Shown piece after piece: positions 36,485 through 47,004 of a stretch of DNA of 64,000 nucleotides. A program made the translations under genes and the position numbers. Source of the DNA: Klebsiella planticola ATCC 33531 (GTDB lineage: Bacteria > Pseudomonadota > Gammaproteobacteria > Enterobacterales > Enterobacteriaceae); assembly GCF_000735435.1 (NCBI RefSeq), contig NZ_JMPP01000041.1, positions 116,200-180,199 on the forward strand, written 5' to 3'. Positions within the stretch are counted from its first letter, which is position 1; every line of letters begins with the position of its first letter. The notes under the pieces are model-generated. The model saw only the letters and a list, made by a program, of their open reading frames with translations, ran no database searches and was not told the DNA's origin.

Positions 36485-37110
36485 ACCAGTACCTCCGCCG
36501 GTGTCGGATTCCAGCCGTTGCAGGGGTTATTCAGCTGTGGGCAGTTGGAGATCAGGACGATAACGTTGCGCTCCGCGCGCAGCTCGACGTACTTCCCGGC
36601 GCCAGAGATCCCGTCTTCAAAGGTCAGGCCGCCGGCTTCGGTCACCGGGACGTTCATAAAAAAGTTGATATTGGCGCCAATATCGCGCTTATGCAGCCGA
36701 CCGTCATGCAGACAGGCGCAGAGAAAATTGTCCCGACAGCTGTGCATGTAGCGTTTATCCAGCGCATAGCGCACGGTGTTGCTCTCCTGCGCGCAGGCCC
36801 CGCCGAGGGTATCATGGCGTCCACAGGTATCGGCCACGATGGTCAACAGCGGATTTCCGAGGTTGGAGTACAGCACGCTGCCGGTCGTCAGGTAGGCATT
36901 GCCCTGGCGGCGCAGCGTACGCTGCGGATCGTAACGTTCGCGAGGGTTGTCAGCACAATAAAACAGGGTGTCGACAGCCTGGTTGCCTTCAAGATCGAGC
37001 AGGCGCAGGGTCTGCCCCGTTTTGATTTCGAACAGCCAGGGTTCGCCCGCAGGAATCACGTGGCGATAGACGGCATCGGCGGGGTTACGGGTACTGGTCA
37101 CAAGGCTCAT
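36475..37110 (-). CDS. Carboxyguanidine deiminase subunit (DUF1989, urea-carboxylase-associated protein 2)
   Basis: About 211 residues from the ATG at 37110. DUF1989 hallmarks: [25 protein letters not shown], a core with [17 protein letters not shown] and conserved Cys, and a C-terminal [17 protein letters not shown]. With the paralogous gene upstream it forms the heteromeric deiminase that converts carboxyguanidine to allophanate and ammonia. It starts 10 bp after its partner. Which of the two corresponds to CgdA and which to CgdB is not decided here. Confidence 0.88.
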   Translation of the reverse strand: MSLVTSTRNPADAVYRHVIPAGEPWLFEIKTGQTLRLLDLEGNQAVDTLFYCADNPRERYDPQRTLRRQGNAYLTTGSVLYSNLGNPLLTIVADTCGRHDTLGGACAQESNTVRYALDKRYMHSCRDNFLCACLHDGRLHKRDIGANINFFMNVPVTEAGGLTFEDGISGAGKYVELRAERNVIVLISNCPQLNNPCNGWNPTPAEVLVWN

Positions 37111-37120
37111 CTCGGGCTCC

Positions 37121-37849
37121 TCAAAGGGCGAACAGGTGGGTGTTGGTGAAGGCGCGCTGGTTTTCATCGCGGGTAAACAGCGATTCGACCGCCGCCTGCT
37201 CATCGTCGGCCTGATACCAGCTCAGCTGGACCGGACGGGGGGCATAGTCGCCCGACGGGTTCATCGGATGCGGCAGCGCGGTCAGAACCATCAGTACGTC
37301 CATCGGCGCAAACAGTTCGACGTAGTTACCCGGGGTGGAATGGCCCGCACAAAACTGAAAGCGCCCTGCGCTGTCGACGGTGACTTTGCTGAATAAGTTG
37401 ACCACCATCAGCAGATCCTCGAGGCCAAGATCCCATTTCCCCATTTCGACCAGCAGATTATCGGCGCCATTGCGATGGAAGGTGTTGCGCAGCTCCTGGT
37501 AGCGGCCCGCGCCATATTTTTCTTCCGTCTCTTGCGCATTGAGCACACCGCCGAACGGATCGTGCCAGCCGCAGCTATCGGCGATGATGCCAGCCAGCAC
37601 CCGCCCCATATCGGAATAGAAACAGTGTCCGGCCGTCAGCCGCGCGGTGTGCTGTCCCTTGAGGGTATCCGGCAGGTTCAGGCGCTCGCTTTTCTCGTGC
37701 GGGTTGAGCATCATCATGCTGACGTTTGCACCGCCGTCGATATCGGTCAGACGCAGGATCTGCCCACGGCGTAAAATGAACGAGGTATGGCCCCCGCCCG
37801 GCAAAAATTCTTCGCGCAGAGCTGGTGAGGTATGAAAAAGCGCTGTCAT
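37121..37849 (-). CDS. Carboxyguanidine deiminase subunit (DUF1989, urea-carboxylase-associated protein 1)
   Basis: 242 residues of the same DUF1989 fold: [35 protein letters not shown], then [19 protein letters not shown] aligned with the partner's Cys/His segment. It contains [18 protein letters not shown] and [16 protein letters not shown]. It is the larger of the two subunits. It sits 4 bp after the ABC ATPase gene, so uptake and catabolic genes are one transcript. Confidence 0.88.
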   Translation of the reverse strand: MTALFHTSPALREEFLPGGGHTSFILRRGQILRLTDIDGGANVSMMMLNPHEKSERLNLPDTLKGQHTARLTAGHCFYSDMGRVLAGIIADSCGWHDPFGGVLNAQETEEKYGAGRYQELRNTFHRNGADNLLVEMGKWDLGLEDLLMVVNLFSKVTVDSAGRFQFCAGHSTPGNYVELFAPMDVLMVLTALPHPMNPSGDYAPRPVQLSWYQADDEQAAVESLFTRDENQRAFTNTHLFAL

Positions 37850-37853
37850 CGGG

Positions 37854-38633
37854 CTATCTCCTTAAGGCATAGACATTGTTATCGGTGCCGGCGCCGAGCA
37901 TCTGCGACATCCGGGTCTCATTAAGCGGAATATCGTAGGTAATGCGCGCGCCATAGGCGTTGGGGGCCTGCGGGTCGTGGCGTACCTTATCGAAGACCAG
38001 CAGACGGGTGCCGAGGTTGAATCCTTCGGCCAAATCGTGGGTGACCATAAAGACCGTCATTCGCGTTTCGCTCCATAGCTGAAGCAGCAGGGCGTGCATA
38101 TCTTTGCGGATACCCGGGTCGAGCGCGCCGAAAGGCTCGTCGAGCAGCAGAACCCGCGGCTGCATCACAAAGGCCTGGGCGATCGCCAGCCGCTGCTGCA
38201 TCCCGCCGGACAGTTGTGCCGGATAGCGGTCAAGGGCGTGGGCGAGCCCCACTTTGTCCAGCATCTGCGCCGCCTGTTCGCGGGCAGCGCGCTTGCGGGC
38301 ACCGAACAGACGGCCAAAGCACGGCGAAGACGGCAGCTCCAGACCGACGGTCACGTTATCCAGCACGCTCAGGTGCGGGAAGACCGAATAACGTTGGAAT
38401 ACTACGCCGCGGCTGCGATCCGGCTCGGGAGCCAGCGGCTGACCATCGAGCGTTATCGTGCCCCGGGTCGGTTTTTCCTGCCCCAGCAGCAGGCGCAAGA
38501 AGGTGGATTTCCCGCAGCCGGAGGCCCCGACCATGGAACAAAACTCCCCTTCTTTGACCGCTAAGTTAATGCGCTCCAGCACCACATGGTCGCCGTACTC
38601 CTGCCAGATATTGTTGATGCGGATAAAACTCAT
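37854..38633 (-). CDS. ABC transporter ATPase (nitrate/taurine-type) of the guanidine operon
   Basis: About 259 residues from the ATG at 38633, overlapping the permease stop by 4 bp. Walker A is GASGCGKST, the signature LSGGMQQRLAIAQAF, Walker B VLLLDEPFGALDP and the switch MVTHDLAEG. It belongs to the NrtD/TauB/SsuB group. It powers the adjacent permease. Co-transcription with guanidine catabolism implies guanidine or a guanidine derivative as cargo, which is inference. Confidence 0.9.
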   Translation of the reverse strand: MSFIRINNIWQEYGDHVVLERINLAVKEGEFCSMVGASGCGKSTFLRLLLGQEKPTRGTITLDGQPLAPEPDRSRGVVFQRYSVFPHLSVLDNVTVGLELPSSPCFGRLFGARKRAAREQAAQMLDKVGLAHALDRYPAQLSGGMQQRLAIAQAFVMQPRVLLLDEPFGALDPGIRKDMHALLLQLWSETRMTVFMVTHDLAEGFNLGTRLLVFDKVRHDPQAPNAYGARITYDIPLNETRMSQMLGAGTDNNVYALRR

Positions 38634-39445
38634 GTCCGGCCTCCTTCGGCCCACGGGAAGCAGACTTTATGCAGCTGACGCAGCCCCAGATCCATCAGCC
38701 AGGCCAGCAGGGTTATCCAGATGACATAGGGGATTATCACATCCATCGCCATGTAGCGCCGGACGAGGAAAATGCGGTAGCCCAGCCCGGCGGTGGCGGA
38801 AATAGCCTCCGCCGAAATCAGAAACAGCCACGCCGATCCCAGCAGCAAACGCAGCGAGGTAAGCAGGCGGGACAGCAGCTGAGGCAGGACCACCCGCAGG
38901 ACCACCGTCCAGCTGTTGGCGCCGAGGGTTTGCGCTTTGATAAACAGTTCCGCCGGGATTTCCCGCGCCCGCTGTTCAAGGTCGCGCGCCAGCATCGGCG
39001 TGATGCCAATCACGATCAGCATCACCTTAGAGAGTTCATCGAGACCGAAGACGATAAACAGCACCGGCAGGATCGCCAGCGGCGGCACCATCGAGACCAC
39101 GGTCATCAACGGCGACAGCGCCGCGCGATAAACCGGAAATACGCCGGCCACGATCCCGATGCTCAGGCCAATCAGCGCGGACACCGCCAGCCCGATGAGC
39201 AGGCGCGTCAGGCTGATCAGGGTATCGCCCCACAGCAGGTATTCGCCGCTGCGTTTGTCCGGCGTAAACGCCATCCGTTCGATAGCCGCCGCCATCTGCG
39301 ACAGACCGGGCAACAGCTTGTCCTGGGGATTCGCTTCAAGGCGAATAGCGGAGCCGATAAACCAGGCGGCGATCAGCAACACAAAGGGCAGCAGTAATAG
39401 CATCAGCCGCATGCCCTGCTGGGGATGGCGGTTAATTTGGCGCAT
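38630..39445 (-). CDS. ABC transporter permease (nitrate/taurine-type) of the guanidine operon
   Basis: About 271 residues from the ATG at 39445, with GGGAG 8 bp upstream. About six membrane segments, with the EAA loop GITPMLARDLEQRAREIPAELFIKAQTLGANSWTVVLRVVLPQLLSRL and ISAEAISATAGLGYRIFL of the SsuC/TauC group. The preceding binding-protein stop is 24 bp away. Confidence 0.9.
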   Translation of the reverse strand: MRQINRHPQQGMRLMLLLLPFVLLIAAWFIGSAIRLEANPQDKLLPGLSQMAAAIERMAFTPDKRSGEYLLWGDTLISLTRLLIGLAVSALIGLSIGIVAGVFPVYRAALSPLMTVVSMVPPLAILPVLFIVFGLDELSKVMLIVIGITPMLARDLEQRAREIPAELFIKAQTLGANSWTVVLRVVLPQLLSRLLTSLRLLLGSAWLFLISAEAISATAGLGYRIFLVRRYMAMDVIIPYVIWITLLAWLMDLGLRQLHKVCFPWAEGGRT

Positions 39446-39469
39446 GGCGTTCACTCCCGTCATCAATGA

Positions 39470-40528
39470 TTACAGCTGGCCGGCGGCGGCCATTTTCAGG
39501 AAGCTATCGTCAAAGCGCAGTCGGGTATTTGCGTTATCACCCACTGTGACGTTGCCGGGGAAGCGCATGCCAATGAAGTCGGCGCTTTGCGCGCCTTCAC
39601 CTAACAGCCCTTTATCAAACGAAAACTGCGCCACGCGCTGCATGGTTTTTGCCAGCTCCGGGCTGGAGATGAACGTCAGCGTCTCGGCGGCGGTCCAGAA
39701 CAGGTGGGTCGTTTTCAGCTGCGCCTGGTAGCCCGCAAGGTCGGTGCCGGAATCTGCCGCCATGGCGCTCAGCGCCTGGGCGTCTCCGGCCTGCATTTTG
39801 GCCATCATTTCAAACCATGCGCCGGTCAGGGCTTTCCCCAGCGCGGGGTTATCTTTCAGGGTTTGCGTGTTGACCACCATCATGTCGATAAGCTCGCCGG
39901 GAACCTGCGCTGAGCTAAAGACTTCGCTGGTCTGCGGGGTCTTTTTAATCGCCGACAGCTGCGGGTTCCATGCTACGGCGGCGCGGACGCTGCTGGTGCC
40001 AAAAGCGGAAACGATATCGGCATCGGAGGTATTCACCACTTTGACATCTTTCTCCTGCAGACCGGCCTTCTCCAGGCCACGGACCAGCAGATAGTGCGAA
40101 ACCGACAGCTCAGGGAGATAGACCGACATGCCTTTCAGATCGGCCAACGTTTTAGCGCTGCCTTTGAGCACCACGCCGTCGTTGCCGTCGGAATAGCTGC
40201 CGGTAATCAGCGCAGTGGTATCGACCCCGCCCGCGGCGGGGATCGTCAGCGCGTCCATGTTGGTCATGGTGCAGCCATCAAACTGACCCGCGGTGTACTG
40301 ATTAATCGACTCGATATAGTCGTTGAGCTGGACGATATTGATTTTGATGCCGTATTTCGCGGCCCATTTATCAATGATTTTTTCGTTGCTGATGGCGCCC
40401 CAGGGCATCCAGCCGGCATAGATCGTCCAGCAGACGTTGAACTCTTTTTTTACGGCGGCAAAGGAAGGGAAACTGGCCAGTAGCGCCAGCGACAGCATGA
40501 GTGAGCGGATGACACGGGATGTCTTCAT
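39470..40528 (-). CDS. Periplasmic binding protein of the guanidine-operon ABC importer
   Basis: About 352 residues from the ATG at 40528, with a signal peptide (KTSRVIRSLMLSLALLASFPSFA, cleavage about residue 24). The mature start is VKKEFNVCWTIYAGWMPWGAISNEKIIDKWAAKYGI, typical of the nitrate/taurine-like binding proteins annotated with urea carboxylase clusters. It is the first gene after the guanidine-I riboswitch. Annotated relatives are called putative urea-binding; guanidine is more consistent with the leader. Confidence 0.88.
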   Translation of the reverse strand: MKTSRVIRSLMLSLALLASFPSFAAVKKEFNVCWTIYAGWMPWGAISNEKIIDKWAAKYGIKINIVQLNDYIESINQYTAGQFDGCTMTNMDALTIPAAGGVDTTALITGSYSDGNDGVVLKGSAKTLADLKGMSVYLPELSVSHYLLVRGLEKAGLQEKDVKVVNTSDADIVSAFGTSSVRAAVAWNPQLSAIKKTPQTSEVFSSAQVPGELIDMMVVNTQTLKDNPALGKALTGAWFEMMAKMQAGDAQALSAMAADSGTDLAGYQAQLKTTHLFWTAAETLTFISSPELAKTMQRVAQFSFDKGLLGEGAQSADFIGMRFPGNVTVGDNANTRLRFDDSFLKMAAAGQL

Positions 40529-40546
40529 TATGAACCTCTGGTTGGC

Positions 40547-40584
40547 ACAAAAACAGGAGCAGCGCGACACCTGACGGTGCTGCT
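40547..40584 (-). terminator. Riboswitch expression-platform terminator
   Basis: On the minus strand, AGCAGC (40579-40584) pairs with GCTGCT (40558-40563), followed by CCTGTTTTTG. It begins directly after the aptamer's last conserved block, so ligand binding can compete with terminator formation. This is the on-switch layout expected for guanidine-I riboswitches. Confidence 0.6.
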
Positions 40585-40686
40585 GTCTCCCGGGCTTTTG
40601 TCCCGCCGTGTAACCTCGCAGAGGTCGCCAGCTCTCGGACCAGACATTCACCTGCGTGAACCGGAACCCTAGCCAGCTATTGGATC
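40585..40686 (-). ncRNA. Guanidine-I (ykkC) riboswitch
   Basis: Minus-strand order: CTAGGGTTCCG, then GTCTGGTCCGAGAGCTGG, then GGGACAAAAGCCCGGGAGA. These are the invariant blocks of the ykkC class I guanidine riboswitch, in the right order and spacing. It sits about 60 bp before the binding-protein gene and controls the whole guanidine operon. Confidence 0.95.
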
Positions 40687-40725
40687 ATCTTGATTGTCTG
40701 TTGCGCTGCCTTCTGGTTTATTGTT

Positions 40726-40741
40726 TGCAAAGGGCATGCCA
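40726..40741 (-). promoter_or_regulatory. Sigma-54 (RpoN) promoter of the guanidine operon
   Basis: Minus-strand TGGCATGCCCTTTGCA differs from the consensus TGGCACG-N4-TTGCW at one position. Transcription would begin near 40715, about 30 nt before the riboswitch. Confidence 0.75.
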
Positions 40742-40822
40742 GAAAATTGTTCTTTTTAATTCAGTAAGATAGATAGTGGTCACGGGGCGTCACACCACAA
40801 TGGGGAGTGGTTTTGGGGCAAT

Positions 40823-40838
40823 GCATAAATTTGGTGCA
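40823..40838. promoter_or_regulatory. NtrC-like site upstream of the guanidine operon
   Basis: GCATAAATTTGGTGCA has the complete TGGTGCA half and GCA of the other half at NtrC spacing, centred about 115 bp upstream of the predicted start. Further GCAC/GTGC half-sites lie at 40850-40900. The rest of 40742-41246 shows no credible gene. Confidence 0.5.
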
Positions 40839-41076
40839 GACAACCTGCCCGCACGTAATAAAGCGCACTCGGCGCGAAAACAGACGCCGGGCACATTCTG
40901 CGAGCACCGCCGGGTTATATAAACGGAGGATCTTAACCGCGATAATCTTATTTATCGTCGTCGCGACGATAGCCAGTAAATGACCAGAATTCACCTGCTT
41001 AGCTTTTTTTGCAACCGCTTATTTTATCGCCAGAGGCCTCGCTACAGTGTCCTATACTGATTAGCAAACGGCAACG

Positions 41077-41096
41077 TACGTAAGCGGCTTTACGTA
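41077..41096. promoter_or_regulatory. 20-bp dyad upstream of katG
   Basis: TACGTAA-N6-TTACGTA has perfect 7-bp arms, about 150 bp before the katG start. It does not look like an OxyR site (four ATAG-like elements). The regulator is unknown. Confidence 0.4.
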
Positions 41097-41216
41097 TTTT
41101 GGCTTTAATCCACATTTATTTCATGGATTTCTTTATCGCTTGTTGTTAAAAGGATATAACTATTAATTCCGTAGATTCTTTCAAGTATCACTTATTGGTT
41201 GCAGTGTATATCGTAA

Positions 41217-43424
<2,208 letters not shown>

Positions 43425-43431
43425 TCTCCCT

Positions 43432-43463
43432 CCCCGGCGGGCGCTATGTCCGCCGGGGCTTTT
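43432..43463 (+). terminator. Rho-independent terminator of katG
   Basis: A perfect 9-bp stem CCCCGGCGG/CCGCCGGGG with a 9-nt loop, then CTTTTCC, 7 bp after the katG stop. It also lies just past the end of the convergent ATPase gene. Confidence 0.85.
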
Positions 43464-43475
43464 CCCCTTCCCCTC

Positions 43476-44501
43476 TCATGTTTGTCGCAGCTGTAATAAC
43501 CGGCTGTAGGTACGCTGAATATCTTCCTGTTCGACATCCGCCACCAGTTCGCCCAGTCCGCAGGCGGCCACCACGATCAGCTGACACTGCTTTTCATACA
43601 GCACATCCACCAGATTAATAAAGCGCTGCTGGGCCGCCGGGCCTGCCTGACGCAAAGGCGGAACCGCATCCAGCAGCCAGCGCTCATGCTGTTCACAGAG
43701 CGCCAGATAATCCATTACCGACGTTGCCGCCATGCACAGCTGGCTAAAGGTGAAATGCAACAAATGCGTCGGCGCGGAGGCGGCGTGTAGCGTACGATAG
43801 CCCACCTGCAGCGGCTGCGCAGTGGCGCAGGGATCCGGCAGTTCAAGTCGCTGACGGGTTTGGGCAGAGGGTTGCACCAGAAACCTCCCGCGGCAGAATG
43901 GATTTTCCGCCGGCGCATGGCGCGCCCGGTAATCCTCTTCACCATTGAGCGCCGCTACCGTCATGTGCTGTTTTATCAGCGCAATCGACGGCACAAAACG
44001 GTCGTGATACAGCGGGTTAGCCAGTAATTGATCCGGGGGGTAGTTGGAGGTAGCCAACAGAATGATACCGCGTTGAAACAGCAGCGTAAGCAGCGCTTTC
44101 ACCAACATGGCGTCGCCCGGATCGTGGAGATGAAACTCATCAAAACACAATAGCCGGCAGCCGTCGGTCATCTGTACCAGCACCTCGGGCAGGGTTGGCG
44201 CTGGCTGCGCGTTCAGCCGCTGATGCAGTTCGCGAAAGAAATAGTGGAAATGCACCCGGCGCTTTTCCGCCAGCGGCAGGCTGGCAAAGAAATGATCGAT
44301 AATAAAACTTTTGCCGCGCCCGGTACGCCCCCAGACGTACAGCCCTTTAACACGCGTGGCCTTGCCTGCGGCCAGCCCGTGCCCCAGCGCGTCCAGTTGA
44401 GTAATCAGCGCCTGCTGGTCCGCATCGAGGGTCAACGCCAGCGCCTCGGCCCGCTGTGCCATAAACGAGGCAAAACTAAATTCGGTCATTCCTTGCGTCA
44501 T
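43476..44501 (-). CDS. ZapE/AFG1-like P-loop ATPase
   Basis: About 341 residues from the ATG at 44501 (MTQGMTEFSFASFMAQRA); the frame extends 21 codons further upstream. Walker A is GRTGRGKS in LYVWGRTGRGKSFIIDHFF, Walker B is LLCFDEFHLHDPGDAMLV, and ILLATSNYPPDQLLANPLY is the family's sensor segment. E. coli ZapE, a divisome ATPase, differs clearly (GGVGRGKT) and sits by degQ, so this is probably a second, divergent family member. Role unknown. Confidence 0.85.
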   Translation of the reverse strand: MTQGMTEFSFASFMAQRAEALALTLDADQQALITQLDALGHGLAAGKATRVKGLYVWGRTGRGKSFIIDHFFASLPLAEKRRVHFHYFFRELHQRLNAQPAPTLPEVLVQMTDGCRLLCFDEFHLHDPGDAMLVKALLTLLFQRGIILLATSNYPPDQLLANPLYHDRFVPSIALIKQHMTVAALNGEEDYRARHAPAENPFCRGRFLVQPSAQTRQRLELPDPCATAQPLQVGYRTLHAASAPTHLLHFTFSQLCMAATSVMDYLALCEQHERWLLDAVPPLRQAGPAAQQRFINLVDVLYEKQCQLIVVAACGLGELVADVEQEDIQRTYSRLLQLRQT

Positions 44502-44875
44502 TTTCGCTCTTCGTGGTGTCACCGGCGCAGCTGCCCCGGAAAAAAGATGAGGAATTCTCACCAATTACACCTTCACTGAACGACAATAACAAGCTTATCT
44601 GCAGCACAAAGGCTGTATTCCTCCCCCGGACCTGAAAAAAAACCATTGTTCTCTTCCGGGGTATACCAACACATTATAACCAGCAAAAACAGATGGATAG
44701 TGTGGTTGATTCCGTACCAGGTTGACGGTGCCGACGTACAAAAAACATCGTTATATATTGACATATACAGCGATGTTTTTTATCTTTTTGTCATACAAAT
44801 AAAAACCGTACCCTTCAGACAGAGACGAGATTTTCCCCGCCTCATTCCACTTTCATCCGTCTGAACTAAAAATTA
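44502..44875. other. AT-rich intergenic region before the TonB-receptor gene
   Basis: No supported gene. It contains a perfect 11-bp inverted repeat AAAAAACATCG/CGATGTTTTTT (44740-44750 and 44771-44781) around a 20-bp AT-rich centre, and a CCCCGGA/TCCGGGG pair (about 44626-44662). The base composition is clearly lower in GC than the flanking genes. No convincing Fur box was found. Confidence 0.5.
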
Positions 44876-46999
44876 ATGCGCTCATATAAACTCGTTTTAT
44901 TAACCGGGATGATTCCCTGTTCTCCCATTCTGCCGGCGATGCCTGTATATGCAGCAGAAACCATGGTTGTCACCGCAGAACCGCATACCCAATCCCTTGA
45001 TGATGTCACGCCTGCTGCGGAACAGCAGGCTACGGCAGGCAACCTCGGCAAGCAGAAGTTGATTAACGTTCCGTGGTCCGTGCAGACGCTCTCCGACTCT
45101 CTGACCCGCCAGGTACAGGCCAGCAGCGTCAAAGATGTCTACCGCTATCTGCCCTCCGTCCAGGGCGACGGCGTTCGTCCGCAAACCCGCGGTATGCAGG
45201 GCAGCGTGGTGCAGAACAGCATGATTGATGGCCTGAACGTGGTGTCGACCACCGAGTATCCCGCTGAACAGTTTCAACGCATTGAGGTACTGAACGGTAT
45301 GGCCGGCGCGCTATATGGCCCGGCAAACCCGGCGGGCATGTTTAACCTGGTCTCGAAACGGCCTACCGATGTGCCGCTACGCAGGGTGACCGTTGGCGGC
45401 GGGACGGCGTCCGGCGCGAATGCCGCACTGGACCTCAGCGGCCCGCTTGACGCGGCCGACAGAGTAAAATATCGCCTCAATCTGTTGGATCAGGACGGCA
45501 GCAGCTATACCCACGGTAGCCGTCAGCGCAACCAGTATGCCGGTCTGGCGCTCGACTTCCAGCTGACCGACCAGACGGTGCTGGAGAGCAACTTCAGCTA
45601 CTACCACTTCTATCAAAAAGGGCTGCCCGGCTCGTTCGCTCTGGCAAAAGGGACCCATTTCCCGTCGCCGCTGGATCCCACTAAAAGCCAATATGGTCAG
45701 TACTACGCCGGCAACGACGACACCACCACCACCGGCAGCCTGCATATTAAGCATGATTTTGACGGTAACTGGCTGCTGGACGTCGGCGTGCTGCGCCAGA
45801 TAGCCGACCGTGAATCGACCACCGTCACCAATACGCTGACCGATAATCAAGGTCATTACGCCACCACGACCGCCAACTCCGCCGCCAGCCGATTTACCAT
45901 CAACAGCTACCTGGTTAACCTCACCGGCAGCGTTGATAGCGGCTGGTTACAGCATGACCTGGCGGTTGGCATGCGCGGTTTCGTGTGGAAAAACAACAAC
46001 CCACGCAATGGCGGTACGCAAACGCTGGGCAGTTCTTCGCTGGAGGAGAGCCCGGATTACGCCCGCCCCGCCTATCCGGATTTTACCGACCGTTACCATT
46101 CCGCCACCACCACGCAGCACGTCTTTCTGCTGAGCGATACGCTGACCTTTAATCCCCGGTGGAGCCTGCTGCTCTCCGGTAGCGAAAATCTGTTTACCGT
46201 AGACAACTACAGCAAAACCGGCAGTCGTAGCAGCAATCATGACGATCGGGGGGCCAGCGGTTCCGCCAGCCTGATGTACAAGCCGGTGGAGAATGTGACG
46301 CTCTATACGACCTGGGCCAATAGTATGCAGCAGGGAGATACCGCGCCTGCCGGAGCCAATAACGCCGGCGAGGTCCTTGACCCCTACCGCAGCCATCAGG
46401 TGGAGGTCGGCGCGAAATACGCCCCGCATAAGGATCTGCTGCTTAGCGCGGCGTTGTTCCAGGCCGAACGCCCGTTCGCCTATACCAATGCCAGCGGTGA
46501 TTTTGCCCAGGACGGAACGCAGAAAAACCGCGGGCTGGAGCTGATGGCCGATGGTCACGTCACCCCGAACCTGCGCCTGTTCGGCGGCGGCAGCTGGCTC
46601 GACCCGCGTTTGCACAACACTTCGAGCGCCGATGCTGACGATAAGCAGGTAGTCGGTCTGCCGCGCTTCACCGCCAGTATGCTGGCGATTTACAGCATCG
46701 ATCCGCTCCCTGGGCTTGATGTTAACGGTACGCTTCGCTACGTCGGTCGTCGCCCGACCGATAACGCCAACGATAGCTGGGTGGGCAGCTATACCACGGT
46801 GGATATCGGCAGCAACTACCGCACCCGGCTGTTTGGTACCGATACCACATTTAGGTTAGCAGTGACTAACGTCACTAACCGCCGCTACTGGAGCAACGTC
46901 GTTCCTGGCGCGCTGACCGGTTACACCGGCGCCGGGTACGCCAGTGCGCAGTTGGGGGCACCGCGCGAAGCGACTGCCTCGGTGCAGTTTGATTTCTGA
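44876..46999 (+). CDS. TonB-dependent siderophore receptor
   Basis: 707 residues with a signal peptide (cleavage after ...MPVYAA, about residue 26). A TonB-box-like ETMVVTAE is followed by the plug domain (about 60-165, with VYRYLPSVQGDGVRPQTRGMQ and IEVLNGMAGALYGPANPAGMFNLVSKRP). A 22-strand-type barrel ends in SVQFDF. It is of the FhuA/FpvA-like ferric-siderophore group and imports iron chelates with TonB energy. The ATG has a poor ribosome binding site. A periplasmic binding protein gene follows 5 bp later. Confidence 0.92.
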   Translation: MRSYKLVLLTGMIPCSPILPAMPVYAAETMVVTAEPHTQSLDDVTPAAEQQATAGNLGKQKLINVPWSVQTLSDSLTRQVQASSVKDVYRYLPSVQGDGVRPQTRGMQGSVVQNSMIDGLNVVSTTEYPAEQFQRIEVLNGMAGALYGPANPAGMFNLVSKRPTDVPLRRVTVGGGTASGANAALDLSGPLDAADRVKYRLNLLDQDGSSYTHGSRQRNQYAGLALDFQLTDQTVLESNFSYYHFYQKGLPGSFALAKGTHFPSPLDPTKSQYGQYYAGNDDTTTTGSLHIKHDFDGNWLLDVGVLRQIADRESTTVTNTLTDNQGHYATTTANSAASRFTINSYLVNLTGSVDSGWLQHDLAVGMRGFVWKNNNPRNGGTQTLGSSSLEESPDYARPAYPDFTDRYHSATTTQHVFLLSDTLTFNPRWSLLLSGSENLFTVDNYSKTGSRSSNHDDRGASGSASLMYKPVENVTLYTTWANSMQQGDTAPAGANNAGEVLDPYRSHQVEVGAKYAPHKDLLLSAALFQAERPFAYTNASGDFAQDGTQKNRGLELMADGHVTPNLRLFGGGSWLDPRLHNTSSADADDKQVVGLPRFTASMLAIYSIDPLPGLDVNGTLRYVGRRPTDNANDSWVGSYTTVDIGSNYRTRLFGTDTTFRLAVTNVTNRRYWSNVVPGALTGYTGAGYASAQLGAPREATASVQFDF

Positions 47000-47004
47000 G
47001 GACG

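Noticed and set aside
44573..44764. Small open frames in the AT-rich region before the TonB receptor
   Set aside because: No ribosome binding sites or recognisable features; the AT-rich inverted repeat explains part of the region better.
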